From CAISDA01 sp050258555 (GTDB taxonomy: Bacteria > Bacteroidota > Ignavibacteria > UBA10030 > UBA8401), in the NCBI GenBank assembly GCA_050258555.1, contig JBLMZA010000141.1, forward strand, positions 14,551 through 78,550: DNA of 64,000 nt, written 5' to 3'. The notes under the pieces are model-generated. The model saw only the letters and a program-made list of their open reading frames with translations. It did not search any database and was not told the DNA's origin. Within the stretch, counting starts at the first letter, position 1; every line of letters begins with the position of its first letter. Shown here piece after piece: positions 26,368 to 34,846 of this stretch. The position numbers were made by a program, and so were the translations under genes.

Positions 26368-26382
26368 CCGGTAATATACCGG
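26368..26382. promoter_or_regulatory. Perfect inverted repeat upstream of the propeller sensor gene
   Basis: CCGGTA-ATA-TACCGG, six-base arms with a three-base spacer, 86 bases upstream of the sensor start. It could be an operator. The rest of 26281-26441 is AT-richer than its surroundings and contains a run of eight T (minus strand) 20-30 bases after the helicase stop, which may help end the long upstream transcript although only a weak stem precedes it. Confidence 0.3.
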
Positions 26383-26441
26383 AAAGATCGTTCGCATGCC
26401 ACAGCGCATGAAAAAAAAGTTTTACAATCATCAACTCCTAT

Positions 26442-27497
26442 TTACAGAGATGGGGGCGGAAGCGCACCGCCCAGCAGCGGATTCTCGATGATCGAGGCGT
26501 CGACGACCCACTCCTCCACCTGGTCCTCTTTCAGTCCGGTGAGAAAGCGCGACGGCTTCGAGAGCACGACGCCGGAACTGCGCTCGAAGACTTCCATCGG
26601 ATACGTGATGAAGAGATATTCCTTGGCGCGCGTGCAGGCGACATAGAACAGCCGCGCCTCCTCCTCCAGCTCATCCGGATCGTCGACCGAACGCAGCGAG
26701 GGAAACCGGCCGTCAAGCGCATTGATGATGAACACCGCCTTCCACTCGAGTCCCTTGGCGCTGTGCACGGTCGAGAGCACGAGCACTTCCTCGTCGGTGC
26801 CGGGACTCTCCACCTCCGTGATGCTGTTGGTGGGCGGATCGAGCGCGAGATCGACCAGGAGCTGCTCGACCGATTCGTACTGTTCGGAGATGGAGCTGAA
26901 CATCTCGAGGTCCTTCTGGCGCTTATTGTGGTCGTCGTACACTTTTTTGAAGATCGGCGTGTAATACTCGATTACATGAAAGACCTTGTCTGCCACGCGC
27001 AGCGACGGGCGCGCGACTTCCTTGAACATCGCAAAGAGCGGATCGAGCCCTTTCGGATAATCGTTGAAGCGCTTCCAGAATTCCTCCGACGCCTCGTTCG
27101 AGCGCAGACGCTTCATGACGATGTCGTCGATGATCGACTCGGCCTTCTTCGGCCCCACGCCGTCCATCAACAGCAGGATGCGGTTCCAGGACACGATGTC
27201 CTTCGGATTCTGCAGCACGCGCAGGTAGGCGATCAGATCCTTGATATGCGCCGTCTCGATGAACTTGAAGCCGCCGTACTTGACGAACGGGATGTTCGCC
27301 TTCATCAGCTCGATTTCGAGCACATCGGACAGAAAGCCGGAGCGGAAGAGCACGCCGATCTCGTCGAGCGGAATGCCCTCCTCGCGCAGCTCGAGGATCT
27401 TCTGCACGACGAAGCGCGCCTGCAGCAGTTCCGTTTCGGCCTTCACGATGACCGGGAGCGGTCCGGTTTTATACGATCGCAGTTCTTTATAATACAT
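26442..27497 (-). CDS. UvrD/Rep-type helicase, C-terminal half (after in-frame TGA)
   Basis: 351 codons from ATG 27497. It contains helicase domain 2: VLSTVHSAKGLEWKAVFI (motif V region) and EEEARLFYVACTRAKEYL (motif VI). It is in exactly the same reading frame as the upstream half, separated only by one TGA and three sense codons, and no ribosome binding site precedes its ATG. By itself it lacks Walker A and cannot be an ATPase. It is best read as the rest of one 689-residue helicase broken by a nonsense change or base-call error. Confidence 0.85.
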   Translation of the reverse strand: MYYKELRSYKTGPLPVIVKAETELLQARFVVQKILELREEGIPLDEIGVLFRSGFLSDVLEIELMKANIPFVKYGGFKFIETAHIKDLIAYLRVLQNPKDIVSWNRILLLMDGVGPKKAESIIDDIVMKRLRSNEASEEFWKRFNDYPKGLDPLFAMFKEVARPSLRVADKVFHVIEYYTPIFKKVYDDHNKRQKDLEMFSSISEQYESVEQLLVDLALDPPTNSITEVESPGTDEEVLVLSTVHSAKGLEWKAVFIINALDGRFPSLRSVDDPDELEEEARLFYVACTRAKEYLFITYPMEVFERSSGVVLSKPSRFLTGLKEDQVEEWVVDASIIENPLLGGALPPPSL

Positions 27498-27506
27498 GCG
27501 TAGTGA

Positions 27507-28511
27507 TCATTGGGACAAACGAAACGAATTTTTCATCACGGTATTTGCCAGATCCAGAATCTGCTGCGTGCTCCGGTAGTTCTCCTCGAGCTTGATCACA
27601 CGGCAGCCGGGGTATTCCTTCTCGAACTTCAGGATGTTCTCGATCGTGGAGCCGCGGAAGGAATAGATGCACTGCGCGTCGTCTCCCACCACCATCACAT
27701 TGGTGTGGACGGAGGTGAGCAGCTTCACGGCCGCGCTCTGCAGCGCATTCGTATCCTGATATTCATCCACCATGATATACTGATATTTCGCCGAAATGCG
27801 GTCGCGCACATCCTTGTGCGTCTTCATCAGCTCGACGAGGTTCACCAGCAGATCGTCGTAATCCATCTTGTTGTTCGACTTCTTGAATCCGATGTAGGCC
27901 TGAAACACGCTCTGCATATCGAGCACATCCTCGATGTAGCGCGGATAGTCGCGCTCGACGATCTTCTCGACCGGCGTCGCCGTATTGATCGAGCGGCTGT
28001 AGATATCCAGCAGCGTCTGCTTCTGCGGAAAACGCCTCGCCCGTTCGTCCAGTTTCAGCCGCCGGCGCACCACATTGATCGTGTCTTCGGCGTCCGACTG
28101 GTCGAGGATCGTGAAGTTGGAATCGTACCCGGCCAATTGCGCATGGCGGCGGAGCACCATGTTGGCGAAACTGTGGAATGTGCCGCCCGAGACCTTGTCG
28201 CACCGCGAATCGAGCAGCTGCGTGGCGCGGCTGAGCATCTCGCGCGCGGCCTTGCGCGTGAACGTGAGCAGCAGGATGCGCTCGGGCGAGACGCCGTTTT
28301 CGATCAGGTAGGAAACGCGGTAGACGATCGTGCGCGTCTTGCCCGTGCCGGCGCCGGCGATGACCAGGAGCGGACCCAGCGTCGTCGTGACCGCTTCGTA
28401 CTGCGCGGGATTGAGGTCCTGCTTGTAGTTGATCTTGAAGCTCGCCGCGGCAGGAACGATGTGCAGATGTTCATGCGGAAGCGGCTTCAGTACGTATTTC
28501 TTTGCAGCCAT
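27507..28511 (-). CDS. UvrD/Rep-type helicase, N-terminal half (ends at in-frame TGA)
   Basis: 334 codons from ATG 28511. Superfamily 1A helicase motifs: LNPAQYEAV (Q motif), AGAGTGKT (Walker A), FTRKAAREM (Ia), VDEYQDTN (Walker B/II), VVGDDAQCIYSFRG (III) and LEENYRST (IV). It stops at TGA 27507-27509 just after SFRLSQ, in the linker between the two helicase domains. CGA (Arg) to TGA is the simplest one-base explanation. The intact enzyme would unwind DNA in repair or replication restart. The gene starts three bases after the DinB-like gene. Confidence 0.88.
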   Translation of the reverse strand: MAAKKYVLKPLPHEHLHIVPAAASFKINYKQDLNPAQYEAVTTTLGPLLVIAGAGTGKTRTIVYRVSYLIENGVSPERILLLTFTRKAAREMLSRATQLLDSRCDKVSGGTFHSFANMVLRRHAQLAGYDSNFTILDQSDAEDTINVVRRRLKLDERARRFPQKQTLLDIYSRSINTATPVEKIVERDYPRYIEDVLDMQSVFQAYIGFKKSNNKMDYDDLLVNLVELMKTHKDVRDRISAKYQYIMVDEYQDTNALQSAAVKLLTSVHTNVMVVGDDAQCIYSFRGSTIENILKFEKEYPGCRVIKLEENYRSTQQILDLANTVMKNSFRLSQ

Positions 28512-28514
28512 GCG

Positions 28515-29036
28515 TTACAGATACCGTTCTTTGATGATCGTAATATGATGCTGCTCGTGTCCGGCAAGGATGTACGCCGCGGCGCGGACGGTGAGGCGGC
28601 GACCGCTGGCAATGCCTCCGCGCTCCATCGCATCGGCATCGAGCCCCTTGAGCAGCATCACGGATGAGGCGCGCACGGCTGCCAGTTCATCGAGCATGTC
28701 GCCGATCTCGCGCCGGTCGGCATGCGACTGGTTCACGAAGCCGTCCTGGTCGAAGCCCGGAAGCTCGGTCGAATCGTTGCGCGCGAAGCGGAGAATCCTG
28801 TAGCCGTAAATGCGCTCGGTATCAATGATGTGCCCGAGCACTTCCTTGACGGTCCACTTGCCTTCGGCATAGCGCGAGGACAACTTTTCGTCCGGAATCG
28901 ACCGGAAGAATTCCATGGCCGAGCGAAGATTCTCCTCCAGATGGGCAAGCAGGTTTCCGTCGTCCGGAACCAGGCCGATATAGATCTCGTCATGCGGCCC
29001 GTATTCCCCTTCCTTCGGTTTGTCGATGTGCGTCAT
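28515..29036 (-). CDS. DinB-like four-helix-bundle protein
   Basis: 173 residues of the DinB/YfiT-like superfamily. The metal-ligand pattern is present: His in KEVLGHIIDTERI and the pair in AGHEQHHITII near the C-terminus. Family members are metal-dependent and often act in thiol (bacillithiol or similar) transfer or hydrolysis; many are uncharacterised. It sits at the end of a long same-strand run with gaps of only 3 and 24 bases to its neighbours. Confidence 0.87.
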   Translation of the reverse strand: MTHIDKPKEGEYGPHDEIYIGLVPDDGNLLAHLEENLRSAMEFFRSIPDEKLSSRYAEGKWTVKEVLGHIIDTERIYGYRILRFARNDSTELPGFDQDGFVNQSHADRREIGDMLDELAAVRASSVMLLKGLDADAMERGGIASGRRLTVRAAAYILAGHEQHHITIIKERYL

Positions 29037-29060
29037 CGGTTCTTTTCCTTTCTCATGATG

Positions 29061-29519
29061 TCAGAGCGGCCCGCGGATGCGTCGCCGCTTTTCTTCGACT
29101 GCGGGCGGAAGCTCGTATTCCTCGATCGCGTCGAGCGCTTCCATCGCTTTTTTCCTTACGTCAACTGATTCCTGTACGGCGAGCGACTCGCAGTACAGGC
29201 TGAAGGCGCTCACGCGGCGGAGCCACGCGTCCTGGTCTTTTCCCTGCAGCCGCAGGATGTCGGCTTCTTCATTCAGGAGATCGGCCACAACGCGATACAT
29301 CCGCCGGTCCATCTCGGCCGGACGCCGGAGCATTTCAATCATCGCTTCATCATTCAGGCGGACAAACAGCGCCCAGTCCAGTCCCGTGAGCCGCGTTCCG
29401 CCCGCGCGGATCTCTTCCAGCGCCTTCTCATATTCCTTCAGCTCCTTGTGGAAGAGCACGCGCGCGATGACCTGAACGAGCTGCTCGATCAACCGCATGA
29501 TGTAGTCCCGTGTGTACAT
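29061..29519 (-). CDS. DUF6483-like all-helical protein
   Basis: 152 residues, predicted entirely alpha-helical and highly charged. The opening MYTRDYIMRLIEQLVQVIAR resembles the start of DUF6483 proteins, which have no known function; I place it there from memory of that motif only. It contains TPR-like spacing in the middle (LNEEADILRLQGKDQDAWLR). It is between the alpha/beta hydrolase and DinB-like genes in the same operon-like run. Confidence 0.72.
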   Translation of the reverse strand: MYTRDYIMRLIEQLVQVIARVLFHKELKEYEKALEEIRAGGTRLTGLDWALFVRLNDEAMIEMLRRPAEMDRRMYRVVADLLNEEADILRLQGKDQDAWLRRVSAFSLYCESLAVQESVDVRKKAMEALDAIEEYELPPAVEEKRRRIRGPL

Positions 29520-29540
29520 GCGCTCCCTGCCCCTGCATTC

Positions 29541-30581
29541 CTAATGTAAGAAATTTTCAATTGCCGTTGAACACGTCTTCATCTGCTGGCCGACGGCCAT
29601 GTGTCCGCCGTCGCCTTTCAGGATGAGCGTTCTGGCGCCGATCATCGGCGCAAACTCCAGCGCCGGACCGGGATAGATGATGTGGTCGCTTTCCGAAACG
29701 ATGATGAAGACCTCCGCCTGTTTCACCGCCTGTGCGGCCTTCTCCATCGATCCGCCGAAGCCGCGCGAGATGTCATGACCGATCATCGCGCGCAGCTGCG
29801 CCTCGAAATTCCACAGCGTGAAGACGGCGGGCTCCTCTTTCTCAAACGATTTCAGGTAGGCGGGAAATTCCGCGCGGGTCTTCTTCCGGTCCACCGAGGC
29901 CGGAGATTCGGCCACCATCGCCGTCAGCATGTTGATCGACTGATAAATGTCCCGTTCCGGCATCTTCGCTTTCCTGCCGGCTTCGATCATCTGCAGCTCG
30001 GTATTAAAATAGAGCAGATCCCAGGTGCTCAGGCGCGGCGTGCAGACATACGGCACCGCCTGGCTGATGAATCCGGGATAGGCCGCCAGCCATTCGAACA
30101 GCTGCATGCTCCCCATCGAACCGCCGATGGCCGCATGCAGATGGCGGATGCCGAGCATGCGCGTGAGCAGCGCATGCTGCGAATTCACCATGTCGCGGAT
30201 CGTGATGCGCGGGAACTGCGCATCGGGCTGCTCCGCGCTGTTGGAGGGCGATGTCGAAACGCCGTTGCCGAGCGCGTCGATGGCGATAACGAAATACTTT
30301 GTGCTGTCGACGAGCCTGCCCGGACCGATGAGGCTGCCAAGCTGCTGCGATGTGCCGCCGAACCATGTCGTATACATCACCGCATTCGAGGTGTCGGCGT
30401 TCGGCCTGCCGAAGGTTCTGTAGCCGATCCTGCAGTCGCGCAGCGTGTCGCCGCCGGTCAGCGCAAGATTACCGATCGATGCGAACTGCTGCCTGTCCTG
30501 CGCGCGCAACGCGCAGGCATATAGAAGCGCAATGCCGATAAGCATGAAACGGATTTTGCTCCGGCAAGTCATGAAGAACAT
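29541..30581 (-). CDS. Secreted alpha/beta hydrolase of the homoserine O-acetyltransferase (MetX) type
   Basis: 346 residues with a signal peptide (KIRFMLIGIALLYACALRAQ), which cytosolic MetX lacks. The nucleophile elbow is GGSMGSMQ; Asp in SESDHIIYP and His in DGGHMAVG complete the triad. Oxyanion and family motifs VIAIDALGNGVSTSPSN are present. An exported MetX-fold protein is more likely an esterase or acyltransferase than a methionine enzyme. The AAAGGAAAAGGAAAGG run just before the ATG at 30581 favours this start. It follows the M20 peptidase gene by 48 bases on the same strand. Confidence 0.82.
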   Translation of the reverse strand: MFFMTCRSKIRFMLIGIALLYACALRAQDRQQFASIGNLALTGGDTLRDCRIGYRTFGRPNADTSNAVMYTTWFGGTSQQLGSLIGPGRLVDSTKYFVIAIDALGNGVSTSPSNSAEQPDAQFPRITIRDMVNSQHALLTRMLGIRHLHAAIGGSMGSMQLFEWLAAYPGFISQAVPYVCTPRLSTWDLLYFNTELQMIEAGRKAKMPERDIYQSINMLTAMVAESPASVDRKKTRAEFPAYLKSFEKEEPAVFTLWNFEAQLRAMIGHDISRGFGGSMEKAAQAVKQAEVFIIVSESDHIIYPGPALEFAPMIGARTLILKGDGGHMAVGQQMKTCSTAIENFLH

Positions 30582-30629
30582 ACCTTTCCTTTTCCTTTGA
30601 ATTGTACAAGAAGATCGGTTTCTGCTGAT

Positions 30630-31757
30630 TCAGGAGGCGGTAAGAAAGCGCGTGATGATCTCCACGGCGCGTTCAAGCTGGTCGATTTCGAGATATTCCC
30701 CGGATGTATGCGCCTGGGCGATATCGCCGGGACCGAAAACGATACTGGGGATACCGGCGAGGTTGTAATGCCCCGCATCGGTGGCATAGTGCGCCGCTTC
30801 GACGACGGCGCTGCCGCTGATTTCTTCGATTGCGGATGAAAGCCGGCGGACGATGGGTGCATCTTCCGGCACGTCGATGCCTTCCACCGACAGAAACGGC
30901 GGTTCGAACGTCCAGTCGCCGAGACCCGCGAGCGCTTCGCGCGCCATGGAAAGCACCTGTGCTTCAGTCTCGCCTGGCAGCGTGCGCCGGTCGATTTCGA
31001 TCGTGCAGCGGTCGGGCACGATATTAACGACCTGTCCTCCGGCGATGGTGCCCACGCTCAGAGACGGGACGCCCAGAAGCGGGTGCGGCGCCATGCGCGA
31101 GAGCGCATCGGCATGGTCTTCAAGACGCGCAAGGATGCGCGCCATGGAATAGATGGCATTTCTTCCGCGCGAGGGATAGGCCGAATGGGCCGCACGTCCC
31201 GATGTGGCAAGTTTCCAGCGGATCACTCCCTTGTGCGCGCGCACAATGTGGAGTTGCGTGGGCTCTCCCACGACGGCCATATCGGCCTTCAGGCCGCGCG
31301 CAATCAGCGCCTGCGCGCCCGTGAAGCCGGCCTCCTCATCGGCCGCCGCGGCGACGATGATATTGAACGGAAGCGCGGCGTTCTTTCGTGCCGCGATGCT
31401 CACAGCCGAAATGAATGCCGCAAGAGATCCTTTGGTGTCGCAGGCGCCGCGTCCGTAGAGCCGGCCGTTTTCCACCTTCGCAGAAAAGGGATCGACTTCC
31501 ATGCCGTCGGCATGCACCGTATCCATGTGCGCTTCCAGCATCACCGTGCGTTCGGCATGGGCATCGAACCATCCAACGACATTCGGGCGGTTCGGCTCCA
31601 CATCGTAGACTTCGACGTCGAGCCCCGCCTTCCTCATTGCATCGGCTGTGAATGCGGCCATTTCCTTCTCGCAGTACGGAGGCTCGGCGGCGAATCGTCC
31701 CATCGGATTCATGCTGGGAATGGCAACCATCTCCTTCAGAAGGTCGAGCGCGTTCAT
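30630..31757 (-). CDS. M20-family metallopeptidase/deacylase (ArgE/DapE type)
   Basis: 375 residues, family length. Dinuclear zinc ligands are His77 and Asp79-region (LEAHMDTVHADG), Asp107 (GRGACDTKGS), the catalytic/ligand Glu pair 141-142 (ADEEAGFTG), Glu in VVGEPT and the late His in AQAHTSGE. A dimerisation lid (SGRAAHSAYPSRG) is present. M20 enzymes cut N-acyl, N-carbamoyl or dipeptide bonds. The ATG at 31757 overlaps the cyclase stop as ATGA; a much longer frame reaching 32168 lies within the cyclase. Probably the last catabolic step in this operon, releasing a free amino acid. Confidence 0.9.
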   Translation of the reverse strand: MNALDLLKEMVAIPSMNPMGRFAAEPPYCEKEMAAFTADAMRKAGLDVEVYDVEPNRPNVVGWFDAHAERTVMLEAHMDTVHADGMEVDPFSAKVENGRLYGRGACDTKGSLAAFISAVSIAARKNAALPFNIIVAAAADEEAGFTGAQALIARGLKADMAVVGEPTQLHIVRAHKGVIRWKLATSGRAAHSAYPSRGRNAIYSMARILARLEDHADALSRMAPHPLLGVPSLSVGTIAGGQVVNIVPDRCTIEIDRRTLPGETEAQVLSMAREALAGLGDWTFEPPFLSVEGIDVPEDAPIVRRLSSAIEEISGSAVVEAAHYATDAGHYNLAGIPSIVFGPGDIAQAHTSGEYLEIDQLERAVEIITRFLTAS

Positions 31758-32380
31758 CGGCGACGGTCCTCCGTCACGGCGAAGACGCGGGCCGGGGCTC
31801 CGTCGCCCGATTCGATCAGGAGCGGAGCGGAAACAAGCTGCACCATTCCCTCCTGCAGGCGGGAGGTGTTGTTCAGATTCGTCACCAGCGGAATGCCGCG
31901 GCGCAGCAGAATATGATGCACATCGAGCGTATAGGGCGTATCGGCCGCGATCAGGGGCGCGCCGAGTCCGGCAAGAAATTCGGCCGCATCGTTCGACAGC
32001 GGCGGATAGGTCGTGTAATAATCGGCGTCGCCGAAGCGCGCATCCCATCCGGTCTTGATGATGACCGCCGTCGCGCCCGGTATCGATTTCTTTTCCAAAT
32101 CGATAGCCGTTATTGCAACACCCGGTGCGCGCGGCGTGAAGTCGCAGACGTACGCATCGAGCATCCACAGACGCGTGTCGTACTGGTCGATGGCATGCCC
32201 CCCTTCAATCACATGCTTCGGCGCATCGATGTGCGTGCCGGTATGCGTGCCGATGGTGAGGGCGTTGACGACGCACCGGTTCCATGCGTAATTGGCCGTC
32301 TGCCTGATTTCCGTCGCCGGATGCCACGGGAAGTAGACCGGAATGCGCGGAGTGATCGGATGTGTGAGATCGATGATCAT
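31754..32380 (-). CDS. Cyclase-family (kynurenine formamidase-like) metal hydrolase
   Basis: 208 residues. The family motif HxGTHxDxPxH is exact (HTGTHIDAPKH, His46 to His56), giving a manganese or zinc site. Relatives include kynurenine formamidase, isatin hydrolase and cyclase-like amidases, all of which open amide or lactam bonds. It sits six bases after the ferredoxin gene and overlaps the M20 gene, so it should act with those enzymes, plausibly on a cyclic or formylated amide. Exact substrate unknown. Confidence 0.9.
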   Translation of the reverse strand: MIIDLTHPITPRIPVYFPWHPATEIRQTANYAWNRCVVNALTIGTHTGTHIDAPKHVIEGGHAIDQYDTRLWMLDAYVCDFTPRAPGVAITAIDLEKKSIPGATAVIIKTGWDARFGDADYYTTYPPLSNDAAEFLAGLGAPLIAADTPYTLDVHHILLRRGIPLVTNLNNTSRLQEGMVQLVSAPLLIESGDGAPARVFAVTEDRRR

Positions 32381-32386
32381 AGAATG

Positions 32387-32659
32387 TTATCCAATATCGG
32401 GAATCCAGACGATAGCGTCAACAGGGCAGGCTTCGAAACAGAGGCCGCACCCGGTGCACGAACGGAGATCGATGACCGCCGAGGCGCCGTATTTATGCGC
32501 TTCGCGCGGAGCCATCACGATCGCATCGAAAAAGCAGATCGGCACGCAGCGTTCGCAGGCGATGCAGCGTTCCTCCACCACCAGCGCAACGGGGGCGACA
32601 TCGCCGCCCACATTCGGCGGAAACGGGACGAGTCCCCTGTATTTAGTGTTTCCAGACAT
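32387..32659 (-). CDS. Two-cluster [4Fe-4S] ferredoxin, partner of the PreA-like enzyme
   Basis: 90 residues. Two complete CxxCxxCxxxC(P) motifs, CIACERCVPIC and CTGCGLCFEACP, bind two [4Fe-4S] clusters. The arrangement matches the C-terminal ferredoxin domain of PreA/dihydropyrimidine dehydrogenase, but here it is a separate gene whose start overlaps the flavoenzyme stop by 17 bases. It should carry electrons to or from that enzyme. The ATG at 32659 is used; a frame extending to 32794 is antisense-like filler inside the neighbour. Confidence 0.9.
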   Translation of the reverse strand: MSGNTKYRGLVPFPPNVGGDVAPVALVVEERCIACERCVPICFFDAIVMAPREAHKYGASAVIDLRSCTGCGLCFEACPVDAIVWIPDIG

Positions 32660-33653
32660 TGCGCGCTCCTGTCTTTGGTTCGCCCGGCCAGCGGCGGATC
32701 GCATCGGGATCGGCCAGTTCGGCCAGCGCTCTGCCCCGGATCTCGTCGAGCGAGCCGATGCCTTTCCGTTCCAGATAGGCGGCGATGGCGGCATTCATCG
32801 CCGCGATGGTCTCCCATCCGTTGACCATCACCGCCGAGAGCACCTGCACGGTCGATGCGCCGAGCAGGATGAACTTGATCACATCCTCGCCCGTCATCGC
32901 GCCGCCGGTGGCGCTGATGGGGATGGAAATCTTCTGCGCCGCTTCGGCCACATGCCGCATGGTGTAATACTTCGCCCACGGTCCGCCGATGCCTCCGTAA
33001 TAGCCGTGCAGAATCGGCTTCTGCTCTTCGATGTCGATATCGATGCCGCGGATGCGGTTGCAGAGCGTCACGGCCGAAGCACCGCACTTCTCCGAGACGA
33101 CGCACTGATTGACAAGGTCCGTCGTCGAGGCGAGTTTGACAAGCACCGGAATCCGGACCGATTCCACCACGGCGCGGATGCCGGCCACGAACGTCGTTTC
33201 GAATTCAAGCGAGCCGGGACGGTGCGGAGACGAGATATCGAGCTCGACCGCATCGGCTCCGCAGGCTTCGATCTTCAGCGCGAGCGCCGCCCAGTCCTCC
33301 GGCGTATCGGCAAAGGCGCTTCCGATAATCGGAATGCGCGCATGCTCCTTGGAGGCTTCGATGAAGCGCCAGTAGTCGTCGAGCGTGCCGCTGTATCCCT
33401 GCTCGAAGGCGAAGAGCGTGAACTGCTTCGAGCGCCCTCCCATCTGCTTGTCCCAGTCAAGCAGCTTGTAGCGCGGCCGGGGCCACTGCCGCATGTAGGC
33501 AAACTTATCGGAACACACGGTCTTGAGCACGACGGCCCCGGCGCCGTGCTCCTGCGCCAGCGCGATCTGATTGACATCGTGGCTTGCCGGACCCGAGGCG
33601 ATCATGACGGGACTTGCGAGCGTGCGGCCGAGAAACGTCGTCGTCAGGCTCAT
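32643..33653 (-). CDS. Dihydroorotate/dihydropyrimidine dehydrogenase-like flavoenzyme (PreA-type barrel)
   Basis: 336 residues, a complete FMN-binding TIM barrel. Recognisable parts are SPVMIASGPASHDVNQI, KTVCSDKFAYMRQWPRPRY, the active-site loop ELDISSPHRPGS, LVKLASTTDLV, and the FMN-phosphate loops SATGGAMTGEDVIKF and STVQVLSAVMVNG. In PreA and DPD the active-site loop has Cys (NLSCPHG); here it is Ser, as in class 2 dihydroorotate dehydrogenases. It therefore probably oxidises or reduces a C-C or C=C bond next to a carbonyl or amide, but not necessarily in a pyrimidine. ATGA overlap with the upstream enolase-superfamily gene. Confidence 0.86.
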   Translation of the reverse strand: MSLTTTFLGRTLASPVMIASGPASHDVNQIALAQEHGAGAVVLKTVCSDKFAYMRQWPRPRYKLLDWDKQMGGRSKQFTLFAFEQGYSGTLDDYWRFIEASKEHARIPIIGSAFADTPEDWAALALKIEACGADAVELDISSPHRPGSLEFETTFVAGIRAVVESVRIPVLVKLASTTDLVNQCVVSEKCGASAVTLCNRIRGIDIDIEEQKPILHGYYGGIGGPWAKYYTMRHVAEAAQKISIPISATGGAMTGEDVIKFILLGASTVQVLSAVMVNGWETIAAMNAAIAAYLERKGIGSLDEIRGRALAELADPDAIRRWPGEPKTGARNVWKH

Positions 33654-34774
33654 GCGGACACCATCTGTTTCCGTGTGAACGTGCGTTCATCCACTTTGAA
33701 TGCCTCGATCACATCGAGGGCGGTCCGGTAGCAGTTGCCCGTGCCCTCGGGAATCACGACCATGCCGTTTCGGACGTCGATGAGCGGTCGCACGATGTCG
33801 TCGGTGAACCACCGAAGCGACGCCTCGACATCGGTCGGATAGGTGAAGTTCGGGAGCGACGCCAGGTGCAGCGTCTGCACGCCGCCGATGCCGAGTTCGG
33901 GCATCGTTCCGGCCCAGACCGGAATGCCCGCCTGCGCGCAGATGTCATGGATCTCCTTCGCGTTCTGCAAGCCGCCCACACGCTGGATCTTGATGTTGAC
34001 AATGCGGCAGCTCTTGAGCCGGATGGCCTCGCGCACCGTCTCGGCGTTTGTTGCACTTTCATCCAGACAGACGGGCGTTGTGACCGCCGCCTGCAGCATG
34101 GCATGGCCTGTCAGATCCTCCTTGGGCAGAGGCTGTTCGATCATCATCAGACCGAAGTCATCGAGTGACTTCAGGTGATCGATATCCTCGCGGCGGTAGG
34201 CGCAGTTGGCATCGGCCATCAGCGGAATGTCGCCGAAGACACGCCGGATCTGCTGCAGCGGATCGTGATCCCATCCCGGCTGTATCTTGATTTTCACGCG
34301 CTTGTATCCTTCCGAAAGATACCGTTCGATGGCCGAAAGCAGGCCGACGGTCGTGGGATAGATGCCGACGGCGAGTCCCGATTCGATGAAGCGCCGCGTG
34401 CCGCCCAGATGCGCGTAGAGAGGCTCCGATTTCATCTGCGCCTGGATGTCCCATGCGGCCGTCTCGACGCCTGCGCTGGCAAACGGGCTGCGGCTGCGCA
34501 CTTCGAGAATCCGGTTGAGCGCATCGATGGAAAGATCGCCTGCCGCAAGGACCGAGGGAATGACATCGTCGGAGAGCGTCTTCCAGACCGATTCGGGCGT
34601 ATCATCCGAATAGAAGCCGCCGGACATGGGCGATGCTTCGCCGTAGCCGGTCACGCCGTCCGATGAAAGAGCGACGATGATGCCGTCCTTCTCGCTCACC
34701 GATCCGTTGCTGATTGTGAAGGGCTCGACAAGCGGGATGCGCACGTGCGTCAGTGTGATTGCGTCAATTTTCAT
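33650..34774 (-). CDS. Enolase-superfamily enzyme (o-succinylbenzoate synthase/N-acylamino acid racemase-like)
   Basis: 374 residues. Capping domain plus a modified TIM barrel with all catalytic positions: KIKIQ (Lys161, Lys163), metal ligands Asp188 (MADANCAY), Glu213 (MIEQPL), Asp238 (LDESA) and Lys262 (NIKIQRVGG). Two opposing lysines define the muconate-lactonising/MenC subgroup. Without menaquinone genes nearby, racemisation of an N-acyl or N-succinyl amino acid, or cyclo-isomerisation, is more likely than a MenC role. AAAGG precedes the ATG at 34774. The stop overlaps the next start as ATGA. Confidence 0.88.
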   Translation of the reverse strand: MKIDAITLTHVRIPLVEPFTISNGSVSEKDGIIVALSSDGVTGYGEASPMSGGFYSDDTPESVWKTLSDDVIPSVLAAGDLSIDALNRILEVRSRSPFASAGVETAAWDIQAQMKSEPLYAHLGGTRRFIESGLAVGIYPTTVGLLSAIERYLSEGYKRVKIKIQPGWDHDPLQQIRRVFGDIPLMADANCAYRREDIDHLKSLDDFGLMMIEQPLPKEDLTGHAMLQAAVTTPVCLDESATNAETVREAIRLKSCRIVNIKIQRVGGLQNAKEIHDICAQAGIPVWAGTMPELGIGGVQTLHLASLPNFTYPTDVEASLRWFTDDIVRPLIDVRNGMVVIPEGTGNCYRTALDVIEAFKVDERTFTRKQMVSA

Positions 34775-34846
34775 AAGCTGCCTTTCAGAAATGCGCGGCA
34801 TGCGCACATGCCGCGCACGAACAATGTGTGTCCGCGCAAAAATGCG

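Noticed and set aside
27507..27509. TGA in the helicase as a selenocysteine or recoded Trp codon
   Set aside because: Helicases of this family have no selenocysteine, the bases after it form no convincing stem-loop, and TGA ends many other genes in the window.
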